Positions 25,139-33,723 of a stretch of 39,776 nucleotides of DNA are shown piece by piece. A model generated the notes under the pieces. That model had not been told where the DNA came from and ran no database searches. It saw nothing but the letters and a program-made list of their open reading frames with translations. The stretch lies in contig NZ_JADOTT010000008.1 in NCBI RefSeq assembly GCF_016817355.1, positions 1-39,776 on the forward strand, given 5' to 3'. Numbering within the stretch: position 1 is the stretch's first letter; each line of letters begins with the position of its first letter. Position numbers and translations under genes: made by a program. The DNA comes from Maricaulis parjimensis. Its GTDB lineage: Bacteria > Pseudomonadota > Alphaproteobacteria > Caulobacterales > Maricaulaceae.

Positions 25139-26311
25139 ATGATCCGCACGCCCGCCTTCCGGTTCGCCGGCTATTACGGTGCCTTCTACCTGCTGCTGGG
25201 CTGTTTCCTGCCCTATTTCCCGCAATGGCTGGACGGGCAGGGCCTGTCACCGGAATGGATCGGATGGATCGTGGCGGCCGGCATGGCCGGGCGGACTCTG
25301 GTCTCCCCGATCGGGGCGCGCTGGTCTGACCGGGCCATGCGGCGCCGGGACCCGATCCTGGCTTTCGCCATTGGCTGTGTGGTGGTTTTCGGACTGCACG
25401 GCGCGTCGTCGCTGCCCTGGGTCTTGCTGGTTCTGTCCTTCCTGTCGGGTGCGCTGGTGTTCGGACAGATCCCGGTGATTGACGCCTTCGCGATCCGCTC
25501 GGCCAAGGGCGGCGCGTTTTCCTTTGGTCCTGTCCGGGCTTTCGGCTCGGCCATGTTCATCGTGGCGAATTTCGTGGCCGGCTATCTGATCGACCGGCTG
25601 GGTACGCAAAGCATCCTGGCCTGGCTGATCCTGGCTGCGGGATTGCTGGCCCTGGCAGCCGCCTGGCTGCCGGAAGGCCGCCGGGAAGAACCGCATGCAA
25701 AGGGCAAGGGGCATATCCGTGATCTGCTGATCATGCTGGCCGGACCGCTAGGCCTGGCCCTGCTGGCCTCCGCCATGGTGCAGGCGGGACATGGCTTTTA
25801 CTACGCGTTTTCTGCCAAGGCCTGGAGCGATCAGGGCCTTTCAGGCACGGCAATCGGTGCTCTGTGGGCGTCCGGCGTGCTGGTCGAAATCGCCTTTCTC
25901 TGGCTGTCAGGGAAAGGGGTTCTGGGGCGGGCGAGCCCGGCGGTTCTGCTGGGTGTTGGCGCGGTGGGTTCGATCCTGCGCTGGGGTCTGACAGCGCTGT
26001 CACCGCCGCTGTGGGCCTTGTTCGCGCTGCAGTCCCTGCATGCGCTGACTTTTGCGGCGACCTATGTCGGCTTCCTGAGATTCGCGGCGGATCATGTTCC
26101 CGATGAACATGCCGCCCTGGCGCAGGCGCTCAATTCGGCCCTGTCGGGCGGATTGGTGATGGCGGCAGCGTCTGCAGCCTCTGGCTATTTCTATGCCCAG
26201 CTAGGCGCGGGCGGGTTTGCGATCATGATCATTCCGGCGGTGTGTGGCCTTGTTGCCGCAGTGTTCCTTTACCGTCTCAAACCACTCCCCGGCTCCCAAA
26301 AAATCGACTAG
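25139..26311 (+). CDS. MFS transporter (HcaT/MFS_1-like)
   Basis: This 390-residue protein has about twelve membrane helices. It begins FRFAGYYGAFYLLLGCFLPYFPQWLDGQGLSPEWIGWI, the hallmark N-terminus of the MFS_1-like/3-phenylpropionate transporter group. It also has the helix 2-3 loop GARWSDRAMRRRDP, a variant of the MFS motif A, and GAVRAFGSAMF-like helix 5 features (FSFGPVRAFGSAMFIVANFVAGYLID). It probably exports or imports a small hydrophobic or acidic molecule. Its stop is 10 bp before the MlaE gene, so read-through into the mla operon is likely. Confidence 0.87.
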   Translation: MIRTPAFRFAGYYGAFYLLLGCFLPYFPQWLDGQGLSPEWIGWIVAAGMAGRTLVSPIGARWSDRAMRRRDPILAFAIGCVVVFGLHGASSLPWVLLVLSFLSGALVFGQIPVIDAFAIRSAKGGAFSFGPVRAFGSAMFIVANFVAGYLIDRLGTQSILAWLILAAGLLALAAAWLPEGRREEPHAKGKGHIRDLLIMLAGPLGLALLASAMVQAGHGFYYAFSAKAWSDQGLSGTAIGALWASGVLVEIAFLWLSGKGVLGRASPAVLLGVGAVGSILRWGLTALSPPLWALFALQSLHALTFAATYVGFLRFAADHVPDEHAALAQALNSALSGGLVMAAASAASGYFYAQLGAGGFAIMIIPAVCGLVAAVFLYRLKPLPGSQKID

Positions 26312-26321
26312 GCTCAACACT

Positions 26322-27476
26322 ATGAGGGGTCATTCAATCCAGACAGCCGAGCCTGCCGGACTGGTCGTGCGCGAAGAAGGGCGCAAGACCGTGCTGGAAG
26401 CCCATGGCGACTGGGTGGTGGAAACGATCAACCGCCAGGATGCGCCGCTGCGCCGGATCGAAGCCTCGGTTGACCCGGAAGACCTCGTTCTCGACCTCAG
26501 CCATCTCGGACGCATCGACACGTCGGGCGCCTATATCCTGAGCCGGAGCGTGCGCCGGTGTCATGATCCGGATGCGGACTTCCACTATCTCGGCGACCAT
26601 CCGGTGGCGCGCCGCCTGATGCATGAAGTGCGCGCCCGGTCGACCATTTGTGAGGCGCCTCGGGAACCGGCCTATGGCTTCATGGGCGCGATGGCGCGTA
26701 TCGGGGCCGGGCTGGAGGCTGCCTATCAGGAAACCGTCTCCACTTTTGCCTTTTTCGGACGCACCGTGACCACAGGCCTGTCGACCGCCGCCCAGCCCTG
26801 GCGCTTCCGGCTGACGCCGACGGTCTGGGCGATGGAAGAAGTGGGGGTGAATGCCCTCCCGATCGTGGCGGTCCTGGCCTTCTTCATCGGGGCCGTGGTT
26901 GCCTATATGGGCGCCAACCTTCTGGGACAGCTGGGCTTTTCCGTCTTCACGGTGGAGTTGGTCGGGATCGCCGTCCTGCGCGAATTCGGTGTGTTGATCA
27001 CGGCGATCATGCTGGCCGGCCGCTCGGACAGTGCCTTCACAGCCTCGATCGGGGCGATGAAGATGCAGCAGGAAGTCGACGCCATGCGCGTCCTGGGCCT
27101 TGACCCGTATGAAGCCCTGGTCCTGCCGCGCGTCGTGGCCTGCGTGCTGATGGCACCGCTGCTGACCTTTGGCGCCATGATTGCCGGGATATTCGGCGGC
27201 ATGCTGGTGGCCTGGTCGGCGCAGGATATCTCACCGGCCCTCTTCATCACCCGCCTGCATTCAGAACTGCCCTGGAGCCATTTCTGGGTCGGCATGTCCA
27301 AAGCGCCGGTCTTCGGCCTGGTTGTGGCGATCATCGGCTGCCGCCAGGGCATGGAAGTGAAGGGTGATGTGAACTCGCTGGGCCGCCGTGTGACGGCCTC
27401 GGTCGTGCAGTCCATCTTCGCCGTGATCGTGCTCGAAGCCCTGTTCGCCATGATGTATCTGGAGCTGGGCATATGA
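26322..27476 (+). CDS. mlaE: MlaE-type ABC permease with N-terminal STAS domain
   Basis: This is the permease of an Mla/Ttg2-like phospholipid ABC transporter. The first ~110 residues form a STAS domain (LDLSHLGRIDTSGAYILSRSV), which replaces the separate MlaB subunit of gammaproteobacteria. The rest (384 residues in all) is the MlaE membrane domain: GVNALPIVAVLAFFIGAVVAYMGANLL, VGIAVLREFGVLITAIMLAGRSDSAFTASIGAMKMQQEVDAM and GCRQGMEVKGDVNSLGRRVTASVVQS. ATG 26322 follows the MFS stop; the frame extends upstream inside the MFS gene without homology. It overlaps mlaF (ATGA). Confidence 0.94.
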   Translation: MRGHSIQTAEPAGLVVREEGRKTVLEAHGDWVVETINRQDAPLRRIEASVDPEDLVLDLSHLGRIDTSGAYILSRSVRRCHDPDADFHYLGDHPVARRLMHEVRARSTICEAPREPAYGFMGAMARIGAGLEAAYQETVSTFAFFGRTVTTGLSTAAQPWRFRLTPTVWAMEEVGVNALPIVAVLAFFIGAVVAYMGANLLGQLGFSVFTVELVGIAVLREFGVLITAIMLAGRSDSAFTASIGAMKMQQEVDAMRVLGLDPYEALVLPRVVACVLMAPLLTFGAMIAGIFGGMLVAWSAQDISPALFITRLHSELPWSHFWVGMSKAPVFGLVVAIIGCRQGMEVKGDVNSLGRRVTASVVQSIFAVIVLEALFAMMYLELGI

Positions 27477-28246
27477 GCGAGGACATCGTCATTTCCGTGC
27501 GCGGCCTCCGCTCGGCCTTTGGCCCGCATGTCGTCCATGAGAATCTCGACCTTGATGTCCGGCGCGGGGAAATCCTGGGCATTGTCGGCGGATCGGGCAC
27601 GGGCAAGACCGTGCTTCTCAACTCCATTCTGGGTCTGAAAAAGCCCGATGGTGGAGAAATCCTGCTGGACGGACAGCGCCTGTCGGAGCTGAGCTCATCG
27701 GAGCGCCGCAAGGTGGACAGCCGCTGGGGTGTACTGTTCCAGAACGGGGCCCTGTTCACCTCGTTGAGCGTGATGGAAAACGTGATGGCGCCCTTGCGCG
27801 AGCATGTCGACATGTCGGTCCCCCTGATGGAGGAGATCGCCAGCATGAAGATCGGCCTGTCTGGTCTGGATGCTTCGGCCGGATCGCGTTTCCCGTCCGA
27901 ATTGTCGGGCGGCATGCGCAAACGGGCTGCGCTGGCGCGGGCGCTGGCGCTGGACCCGGACATTCTCTTCCTGGACGAGCCGACCGCGGGTCTCGACCCG
28001 ATCGGCGCGGCGGCCTTCGACAGCCTGATCCTCGAATTGTCCCGGGCGCTGGGCCTGACCGTTGTGATGATCACGCACGATCTGGACAGTCTCTACGAGA
28101 TTTGTGACCGGGTGGCGGTGCTGGCTGACAAGAAGGTCGAGGCTGTTGCCCCCATCCGGGAGTTGTTAAATCACCCGCATCCTTGGATACATGAGTACTT
28201 CCAGGGGCCGCGGGGCCGCGCCGCATTGGCGGGCAAGGGGAGCTAG
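27473..28246 (+). CDS. mlaF: MlaF-type ABC ATPase
   Basis: This 257-residue ATPase subunit drives phospholipid movement through MlaE. Walker A is GGSGTGKT (residues 39-46), the Q-loop VLFQNGALF (from 88), the ABC signature ELSGGMRKRAALARAL (from 143), Walker B ILFLDEP (164-170) and the H-loop MITHDLDSL. Its start overlaps mlaE by 4 bp and it is followed by mlaD after 2 bp. Confidence 0.95.
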   Translation: MSEDIVISVRGLRSAFGPHVVHENLDLDVRRGEILGIVGGSGTGKTVLLNSILGLKKPDGGEILLDGQRLSELSSSERRKVDSRWGVLFQNGALFTSLSVMENVMAPLREHVDMSVPLMEEIASMKIGLSGLDASAGSRFPSELSGGMRKRAALARALALDPDILFLDEPTAGLDPIGAAAFDSLILELSRALGLTVVMITHDLDSLYEICDRVAVLADKKVEAVAPIRELLNHPHPWIHEYFQGPRGRAALAGKGS

Positions 28247-28248
28247 GT

Positions 28249-29199
28249 ATGGAAACCAAAGCGCATCACGCCCTGGTCGGCATGTTCACCGTCCTGCTGG
28301 CCGCCGCGATGGGGTTCTTCGCCCTGTGGCTGGGCAAGGTCTCCTTTGATGCCGATTACGCGATGTATGACATCGTGTTTGACGGGCCCGTGCGCGGCCT
28401 GCGCGAAAGCGGGGAAGTGCGGTTCAACGGTATCCAGGTGGGTGAGGTCACGCAGCTGGAGCTGGACGAGCAGAGCCGGGTGATCGCCCGTATCCAGGTG
28501 CTGGCCCAGACGCCGGTCCGGGTGGACAGTTCCGCGCAGCTGGAGCCCCAGGGCCTGACCGGTCTCTCCTATATCCTGATCACGGGTGGTTCTCCGGATG
28601 CCCAGCGCCTGCTGAGCCCGCCGGGACGCCAGCCGCCGCAGATCTTTGCGCGCCGGGCCCAGTTGGAAGGCATTTTCGAAGGATCCGAGGATGTGCTGGA
28701 TGCGGCGCAGACAGCGCTGATCCGCCTGTCCAGCCTGCTGAGCGAACAGAATGTGGATGAGGTTTCCCAGACCCTGGCCAATGTGCGGGAACTGACCGAG
28801 CGGTTGAGCGCGGAAGAGGCGCTGATCGAGGATATGCGCACGGCCGTGGGCCGGATTGACCAGGCGGCACAGGACATCTCCCTGGCGGCCAATTCCATGC
28901 AATCCTTTGCCGTGACGGCGGAGAGCTTCCTGAACAATGAGCTGACCGATGCGGTGAACCAGACCGGGCAGGCCGCCCTGTCTGTCGATCTGGCGGCGCG
29001 CAATACCAACCAGTTCATGATGACGATCACGCCGGCCGCTGAGGCTTTCGCCGAGGACGGGCTGGAAAATCTCAACCGGGCGTCGGCCGACATGCGTGAG
29101 CTGGCGGCGACGCTGGAGCGCATTGCTTCTGAAATCGAACACAATCCCGGCGGCTTTGTCGCCGGATCACCGCGCGAAACCGTGGAGGTGCCGCAATGA
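28249..29199 (+). CDS. mlaD: MlaD-type MCE protein
   Basis: This is a 316-residue MCE-domain protein that forms a periplasmic ring on the MlaEF complex. An N-terminal membrane helix (residues 6-28, ALVGMFTVLLAAAMGFFALWL) is followed by one MCE domain (YDIVFDGPVRGLRESGEVRFNGIQVGEV). A long, mostly helical C-terminal region (about residues 130-310) is rich in Asn/Gln/Ala and may form a needle or coiled bundle. It is longer than E. coli MlaD (about 180 residues), as in other alphaproteobacteria. It overlaps the next gene by 4 bp. Confidence 0.92.
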   Translation: METKAHHALVGMFTVLLAAAMGFFALWLGKVSFDADYAMYDIVFDGPVRGLRESGEVRFNGIQVGEVTQLELDEQSRVIARIQVLAQTPVRVDSSAQLEPQGLTGLSYILITGGSPDAQRLLSPPGRQPPQIFARRAQLEGIFEGSEDVLDAAQTALIRLSSLLSEQNVDEVSQTLANVRELTERLSAEEALIEDMRTAVGRIDQAAQDISLAANSMQSFAVTAESFLNNELTDAVNQTGQAALSVDLAARNTNQFMMTITPAAEAFAEDGLENLNRASADMRELAATLERIASEIEHNPGGFVAGSPRETVEVPQ

Positions 29200-29831
29200 G
29201 TTCTGCCCGCTTCTTGAAACCGGCGGTTCTCGCCCTGGCCCTGACCGGGCTGGGCGGCTGCGTCTCACTGCTTCCTGAAGCCGAGCCGGTTTCGGTCTAT
29301 CGCCTGTCGGCGCCGGAGCCGAGCCAATGGACCGGCACGGACTGGCAGATCGTGCTGATCGAACGCCCCATCGCCCCGCGCGGACTGGCTGGCGATACGA
29401 TCGCCCTGACCCGTCCGGGCCAGAGCCTGGCCTATATCCATGGCGCGCGCTGGATTTCGCCGGCCCCGGAAGTGGTCCAGGATCTGGTGATCGACACCTT
29501 CAATGCGGGACAGTCCGGACTGGTTCCGGCCCGTCCGGGCGATGGCGTACGGGCCGATTTCGAGCTGCGGCTGGATCTGCGCGAGTTTGAGGCGGTTTAT
29601 GACCGCGGTGAAGAGGCGGCGCCGTTGGTGAAAGTGCGCCTGGCGGCCCGTCTGGTTTCCGAGCGCGGCCGGCGTTTTGTCGGGGCTCGCGTGTTCACCG
29701 CAGAAGTTCGCGCCTCGGCCAACCGGACGACGGCGATCATTGCAGCCTTCGATACGGCCTCCATGGATGTGAGTGCCGCAATCTCCGACTGGTCCGCTGA
29801 GATCGTCAGCGAGCTGCCGCGTCCGGAATAG
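29196..29831 (+). CDS. ABC-type transport auxiliary lipoprotein (PqiC-like)
   Basis: This 211-residue lipoprotein has signal peptide and lipobox KPAVLALALTGLGGC. The ABC_trans_aux pattern follows: VSVYRLSAPEPSQWTGTDWQIVLIERPIAPRGLAGDTIALTRPG, a Tyr/Gly block (LAYIHGARWISPAPEVVQDLVIDTF) and a C-terminal helix (TASMDVSAAISDWSAEIVSELP). The family (PqiC/YmbA) docks MCE systems to the outer membrane. It ends the mla operon, 3 bp from the stop of the convergent gene. No MlaC or MlaA is present in this window. Confidence 0.85.
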   Translation: MSSARFLKPAVLALALTGLGGCVSLLPEAEPVSVYRLSAPEPSQWTGTDWQIVLIERPIAPRGLAGDTIALTRPGQSLAYIHGARWISPAPEVVQDLVIDTFNAGQSGLVPARPGDGVRADFELRLDLREFEAVYDRGEEAAPLVKVRLAARLVSERGRRFVGARVFTAEVRASANRTTAIIAAFDTASMDVSAAISDWSAEIVSELPRPE

Positions 29832-29834
29832 ACG

Positions 29835-31832
29835 CTACTCGTCTTCAGGCTTGCGCCGGCGGCGGGAACCGGGCGGCGTGTCATCCTCATCTTCCGGCAT
29901 GGAGGAGAGCAGGTCCTTCCAGCGCCAACCCGGATCACCGGTGCGACGACCGCCCCGTTCGGGGATGCCGACCGGCGGGCCCTGGCGCGCGGCGTCAGGG
30001 GCGGACGGGGTTTCTGCAGACGGTGACTCTGCCTCGTCGGCGCGGGGACTTTCCTCCTCGGCCGGACTGGCGGCCGGGCGGCGGCGATGCATCAGCGGAT
30101 CCGGCAATTCATTGGAGCCCAGGCTGGGTGCGCGGCGTCCGCCGGCGACCGATCCCATGCGCAGCATGAAGTCGCTGAGAAGCTCGTAATTCTGGCGGAT
30201 GCGGGCCTGGAAGGCGGCATCGATTTCCTGGGCTTCCTCGGCAGCAGCCAGGGCGGCGGCATTGAGACCGTCCAGACCGCGGCGCAGCGCGTCGGCGGCT
30301 TCCTGGGCCCGGTCGCGGGCCATGTTGGGCATTTCCGACAGCCGGTCCGTCATGGTTTCGATGTGACGCTCGACCGTCTCGCTTTCATGGCGGGCGGCAT
30401 TGAGGACTTCGGACAGGCGCTTGCGCACGGACTCGGCGGCTTCATCCGCCGCACGGGAGGCGCGCTGGGTGAGTTTCTCGGCCTCGGCGAGGCGCTGTTC
30501 GAACGCTTCGTCGGAACGGCGGGCCGCCTCGAAGGCGCTTTCATTCGTCTTCTCGACCTTGGCCGCCACAATGTCAGCCTGCGCTTCGATTGCGTCGATG
30601 GCGGCGTCGGAAATCGTCTTGGCTTCCTGGGCCGCGGCAATCAGGCGGGCGAGGGCGGCTTCATGCTCGGAGGCGGCATTATCGGTCTCGGAGCGGACGC
30701 GGCCGGCCAGGTCATTGGCGCGACCAATGGCATCTTCCACGGCATCCTTGAAGGCGCGCGCGCCTTCGGCTGCGGCGTCGTTGAGCGCGGTGGCTCCATC
30801 GCCGGCGGTCTTGGCCATGACTTCCAGCTCGGCCTTGTGGAAGTCGAGCGCGGCCGCGATTTTTTCCTGCTCAGTGCGCAGGGCCTCACCGGCATCGGCC
30901 AGACGCTGGCGGTGTTTGACATAGGCGGCGTCGAGATTCTCCGACCGCTCCTTGAGCGTTTCGGACAGTTCGCGCAGATGGCCCGTGCGTTCTGTGAGAA
31001 TGGAGGCGGCTTGGTCACTGCGCTCCACGATGGAGGTCCCGGCCTCGTTGAGGTCATCGACGCTGGCCCGGATGCGGCGCTCGCTATCGCTGGCCTGGGA
31101 GGCGGCGAGTTCGGCGGCAGCGGCGACCATTTTGGACTGGTCGGAAATGGCGGCGGCGATCAGGGCGGCCTTGTCGTCCAGGCTTTCGGACACGTCGGAC
31201 AGGCGCTGCCGTTCGGTGCGCAGACCGGTCAGCAGGGTCTCGGTGCGATCGCGGGCATCGGAGGCCGATTGCTCCAGCGTGTCGGCATGATGGGTGATGA
31301 CTTCTTCCATGGCCGCCAGTCGGGCCAGCGCGCTTTCCAGCGCGGCATTGATCCGCTCGACCTCACCGGCAACGGCCGTGGAGAGGGAGCGGACTTCATT
31401 CTCGGCATATTGGGCCGGCTCGGCCAAGCGGCGCAGCGCGATCTCAACCCGGCGCGTATTGTGGCCATTGCGGCGGACTTCGCGCGCCATCAGCCCGCCC
31501 ATGACAAAGAGCAGGGCCGGGGCGAGGGCAAAGACGGACAGGCCGGTGAGCTGGCCGAAGCCGTAGCGGGTGAGGTCTTCCAGGGACTGGACGCCGAGAT
31601 AACCCCAGATGAAAGCGCCGGCGGCGCCCATCCACATCAGGCCGAAAATACAGCCCAGCCAGACCAGCCAGCCGCCGCCATCCTTGTCCGGATAAGCGTC
31701 CATGCCGCCCGTATCGGGATGCGGGTTTGTCAGCGCGCGAGGCTGGGCGGTCGCGACCGGGTTTTCCGGGGTCTCGTCCGTCATCTCCATCTCCGCCAGT
31801 TTGATGGTTTGGTCCTGGGTCTTGTCCGTCAT
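29835..31832 (-). CDS. Large membrane-anchored coiled-coil protein, TipN-like
   Basis: This encodes 665 residues from ATG 31832; ATG 31784 with GGCGGAG about 6 bp upstream is an equally good start, and a longer frame reaches 31934. After an acidic N-terminus, two membrane helices (GGWLVWLGCIFGLMWMGAAGAFIWGYLG and LTGLSVFALAPALLFVMGGLMA) precede some 450 residues of Ala/Glu/Arg heptad coiled coil, with SLSTAVAGEVERINAALESALARLAAME early on. A proline-rich disordered tail ends in RRRRKPEDE. Two N-terminal helices plus a long cytosolic coiled coil match the architecture of the Caulobacter polarity protein TipN; composition bias makes this a structural rather than proven homology. Confidence 0.7.
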   Translation of the reverse strand: MTDKTQDQTIKLAEMEMTDETPENPVATAQPRALTNPHPDTGGMDAYPDKDGGGWLVWLGCIFGLMWMGAAGAFIWGYLGVQSLEDLTRYGFGQLTGLSVFALAPALLFVMGGLMAREVRRNGHNTRRVEIALRRLAEPAQYAENEVRSLSTAVAGEVERINAALESALARLAAMEEVITHHADTLEQSASDARDRTETLLTGLRTERQRLSDVSESLDDKAALIAAAISDQSKMVAAAAELAASQASDSERRIRASVDDLNEAGTSIVERSDQAASILTERTGHLRELSETLKERSENLDAAYVKHRQRLADAGEALRTEQEKIAAALDFHKAELEVMAKTAGDGATALNDAAAEGARAFKDAVEDAIGRANDLAGRVRSETDNAASEHEAALARLIAAAQEAKTISDAAIDAIEAQADIVAAKVEKTNESAFEAARRSDEAFEQRLAEAEKLTQRASRAADEAAESVRKRLSEVLNAARHESETVERHIETMTDRLSEMPNMARDRAQEAADALRRGLDGLNAAALAAAEEAQEIDAAFQARIRQNYELLSDFMLRMGSVAGGRRAPSLGSNELPDPLMHRRRPAASPAEEESPRADEAESPSAETPSAPDAARQGPPVGIPERGGRRTGDPGWRWKDLLSSMPEDEDDTPPGSRRRRKPEDE

Positions 31833-32011
31833 CTCGGGCCCGATTGTCTGCCAACCGGCCGGCCCGGATCTTCGGATCGGGCCCGGCCAGTGAGAAAGTA
31901 TGACAGAGAATAGGCGCGAATGCGCCCGGCGCACACAGATAATCTATGCAGTAGAGAGATTTGCGGGGGAAACATCACCTGAAATCCGGCCCGCAGGCCG
32001 GTCAGTCAGGA

Positions 32012-32275
32012 TCAGCTGGAGTAGCTGCGGCGCGTCTCGGTGATCAGGCGCGGCGTATCATCGGTCTGGATGGTCCGGGCCATAGCCTCTCCGCAATCGG
32101 CGGCGGTCTCCGAAGACCAGCTCATCGTGTAATCCACCGGCGTATAGACCGCGTGGACCGTACGATATTCCGTCGGCGTCACCGCGGCACAGCTCACCGG
32201 TTCCATGCCGATCCCGACGGATGACAGGGTGATGATGGCAAGCCATTCGATCAGCGATGACAGCAGCTGGATCAT
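32012..32275 (-). CDS. Small secreted or membrane hypothetical protein
   Basis: This encodes 87 residues. An N-terminal hydrophobic stretch (MIQLLSSLIEWLAIITLSSVGIGM) could be a signal peptide or anchor; the rest is polar with TEYRTVHAVYTPVDYTMSW and a C-terminal DTPRLITETRRSYSS. Two cysteines (EPVSCAAV, AADCGEAM) could form a disulfide in the periplasm. The ribosome binding site is weak. It lies upstream of the TipN-like gene on the same strand, 179 bp away, and 164 bp from the divergent DUF418 gene. No family recognised. Confidence 0.55.
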   Translation of the reverse strand: MIQLLSSLIEWLAIITLSSVGIGMEPVSCAAVTPTEYRTVHAVYTPVDYTMSWSSETAADCGEAMARTIQTDDTPRLITETRRSYSS

Positions 32276-32322
32276 TTTCAGTGTGCGCCTTACGATCCCT
32301 CAAAAGGTGTGGTTTTTCTAAG

Positions 32323-32369
32323 CGCGCGAGCGCGCGGGGGCAATTCACGAAACGCGGGAGTTTCGTGAA
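32323..32369. promoter_or_regulatory. Two inverted repeats between divergent genes
   Basis: CGCGCG-AG-CGCGCG (32323-32336) is followed by TTCACGAAAC-GCGGGA-GTTTCGTGAA (32344-32369), a perfect 10-bp inverted repeat with a 6-nt centre. They lie between the divergent small gene (start 32275) and the DUF418 gene (start 32440). No U-run follows either, so an operator is more likely than a terminator. The TTCACGA half-site recurs at 33634 on the other side of the DUF418 gene. Confidence 0.5.
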
Positions 32370-32439
32370 ATCTTTGTAAGAGAATGGCGTAAATGGGGCA
32401 GGGACATGCGCAGATGCGATCCAGACCGGGTTTGACGGC

Positions 32440-33630
32440 ATGACGCCCTGGCCACTGACCCAGGCGCGGGCCGGGTATGAGACCCTGCTCGGTTTGAGCC
32501 TGTGCGGGCTGATCATCGCCTCGATCCAGTCTTATGGCTTGGCCTGGCCGGTCAGTGTGCTGCCGACACTGGGCAGTGATTTTCACGCCCCGATCAACCA
32601 GATCGCCTGGTGGCTGATCGACACAGTGTTCGCACCGGTCTTCGCCATTCTTCTGGCTGTGCTGATGGGGGCCTGGCTGGCGGCGCTGGACCGGGTGGCG
32701 GCTCCGGCCGGGGGGCAGCAATGGGGCCGGCTGGGCTGGCTCCTGCTGTTCGGCATCGTGCATGCCTATCTGTTCTGGTTCGGCGACCTGCTGGCCGTCT
32801 ATGCCATTTCCGGCCTGATCGCGGCGGCCGGCGCACGCTTGCGCCTGATGACGCAAATCCTGTTGGGCGGCGGTCTGGTGGTGATGACGCTTCTGGTTCT
32901 GGCTGGCGGGGCCGCGCTGGGCGGATTGACCGGTGACAGTGTCACGCCGGAAACCGCTCTGGGATTCCCGCCGGAGCGTGTGGCAGCGCTGACCGAGACC
33001 TACCGGTCCGGCTTCCTGGCGCGCTGGCCGAGCAATATGGGCTTTGCCCTGATGCAGGAACTCATCCTGATCGTCTTCCTGGGCGGCGGGATCATCGGGG
33101 CGATGCTGTTGGGCATGGCGGCCTGGCAGACCGGCTTCTTCGAGCCGGACTGGCCGGTGCAGACCTATGTGATGACCGGGATGGTTGCCTTGGGGATCGG
33201 CTTGCCGATGAGCGGGTGGGCCAGCCTGCAGGCCCTGTCGACCGGATTTGCCCCGTCAGGCCTGTTTGCAACGAGCCTGTCCGGCATGGCGGGCGCGCTG
33301 TGCCTGGCTTACGGATTTTCCGCTCTGGTGCTGCTGGCCTGCAACGCGGGCGTGCTGCAGCCTGTGACCGAGGCACTGGCGCGGCTGGGGCGGGTCTGGC
33401 TGAGCGGGTATCTGGGTGCCTCCATCCTACTGGTCTTCCTGTTCAGCGGACTGCCGGGAGCCAATCTGTTCGGCCTGGTGCCGCGCTGGGGCTTGCTGCT
33501 GATGGCGCTGGGACTGAATGCCGGCCTGTTGTCGGCCGCCTGGTTCTGGGTGCCGCGCTACCGGCTGGGCCCGGTGGAATGGTTGTGGATGGTGCTGGTC
33601 TCGCGCCAGCGGCAGAACCTGCGGCGCTGA
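32440..33630 (+). CDS. DUF418 domain membrane protein
   Basis: This 396-residue membrane protein has about ten hydrophobic helices. The family layout is visible: a first helix LLGLSLCGLIIASIQ, the WWLIDTVFAPVFAILLAVLMG pair, GWLLLFGIVHAYLFWFGDLLAVYAISGLI, and a C-terminal DUF418 part with LARLGRVWLSGYLGASILLVFLFSG and GPVEWLWMVLVSRQRQ (the G-P-x-E-W-x-W signature). DUF418 proteins are suspected transporters or acyltransferase-like enzymes; function unproven. It is flanked on both sides by related inverted repeats. Confidence 0.85.
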   Translation: MTPWPLTQARAGYETLLGLSLCGLIIASIQSYGLAWPVSVLPTLGSDFHAPINQIAWWLIDTVFAPVFAILLAVLMGAWLAALDRVAAPAGGQQWGRLGWLLLFGIVHAYLFWFGDLLAVYAISGLIAAAGARLRLMTQILLGGGLVVMTLLVLAGGAALGGLTGDSVTPETALGFPPERVAALTETYRSGFLARWPSNMGFALMQELILIVFLGGGIIGAMLLGMAAWQTGFFEPDWPVQTYVMTGMVALGIGLPMSGWASLQALSTGFAPSGLFATSLSGMAGALCLAYGFSALVLLACNAGVLQPVTEALARLGRVWLSGYLGASILLVFLFSGLPGANLFGLVPRWGLLLMALGLNAGLLSAAWFWVPRYRLGPVEWLWMVLVSRQRQNLRR

Positions 33631-33633
33631 TCT

Positions 33634-33647
33634 TCACGACGTCGTGA
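33634..33647. promoter_or_regulatory. 14-bp perfect palindrome TCACGACGTCGTGA
   Basis: The sequence TCACGAC-GTCGTGA lies 4 bp after the DUF418 stop and 77 bp before the next gene. It shares the TCACGA/TCGTGA half-sites with the inverted repeat at 32344-32369. A transcription-factor site for the downstream secreted protein gene is the simplest reading. Confidence 0.4.
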
Positions 33648-33723
33648 GACGTGTGACCGAATTGAAACCTCTCTTCGGGCTGGCCACTGGCTAGGTTGGC
33701 CGCCGAATGAGGGGAGAGACCAC

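Noticed and set aside
30087-31913. 608-residue open frame on the plus strand opposite the TipN-like gene
   Set aside because: Antisense shadow of a GC-rich coiled-coil gene; Gly-rich, low-complexity product and no ribosome binding site.
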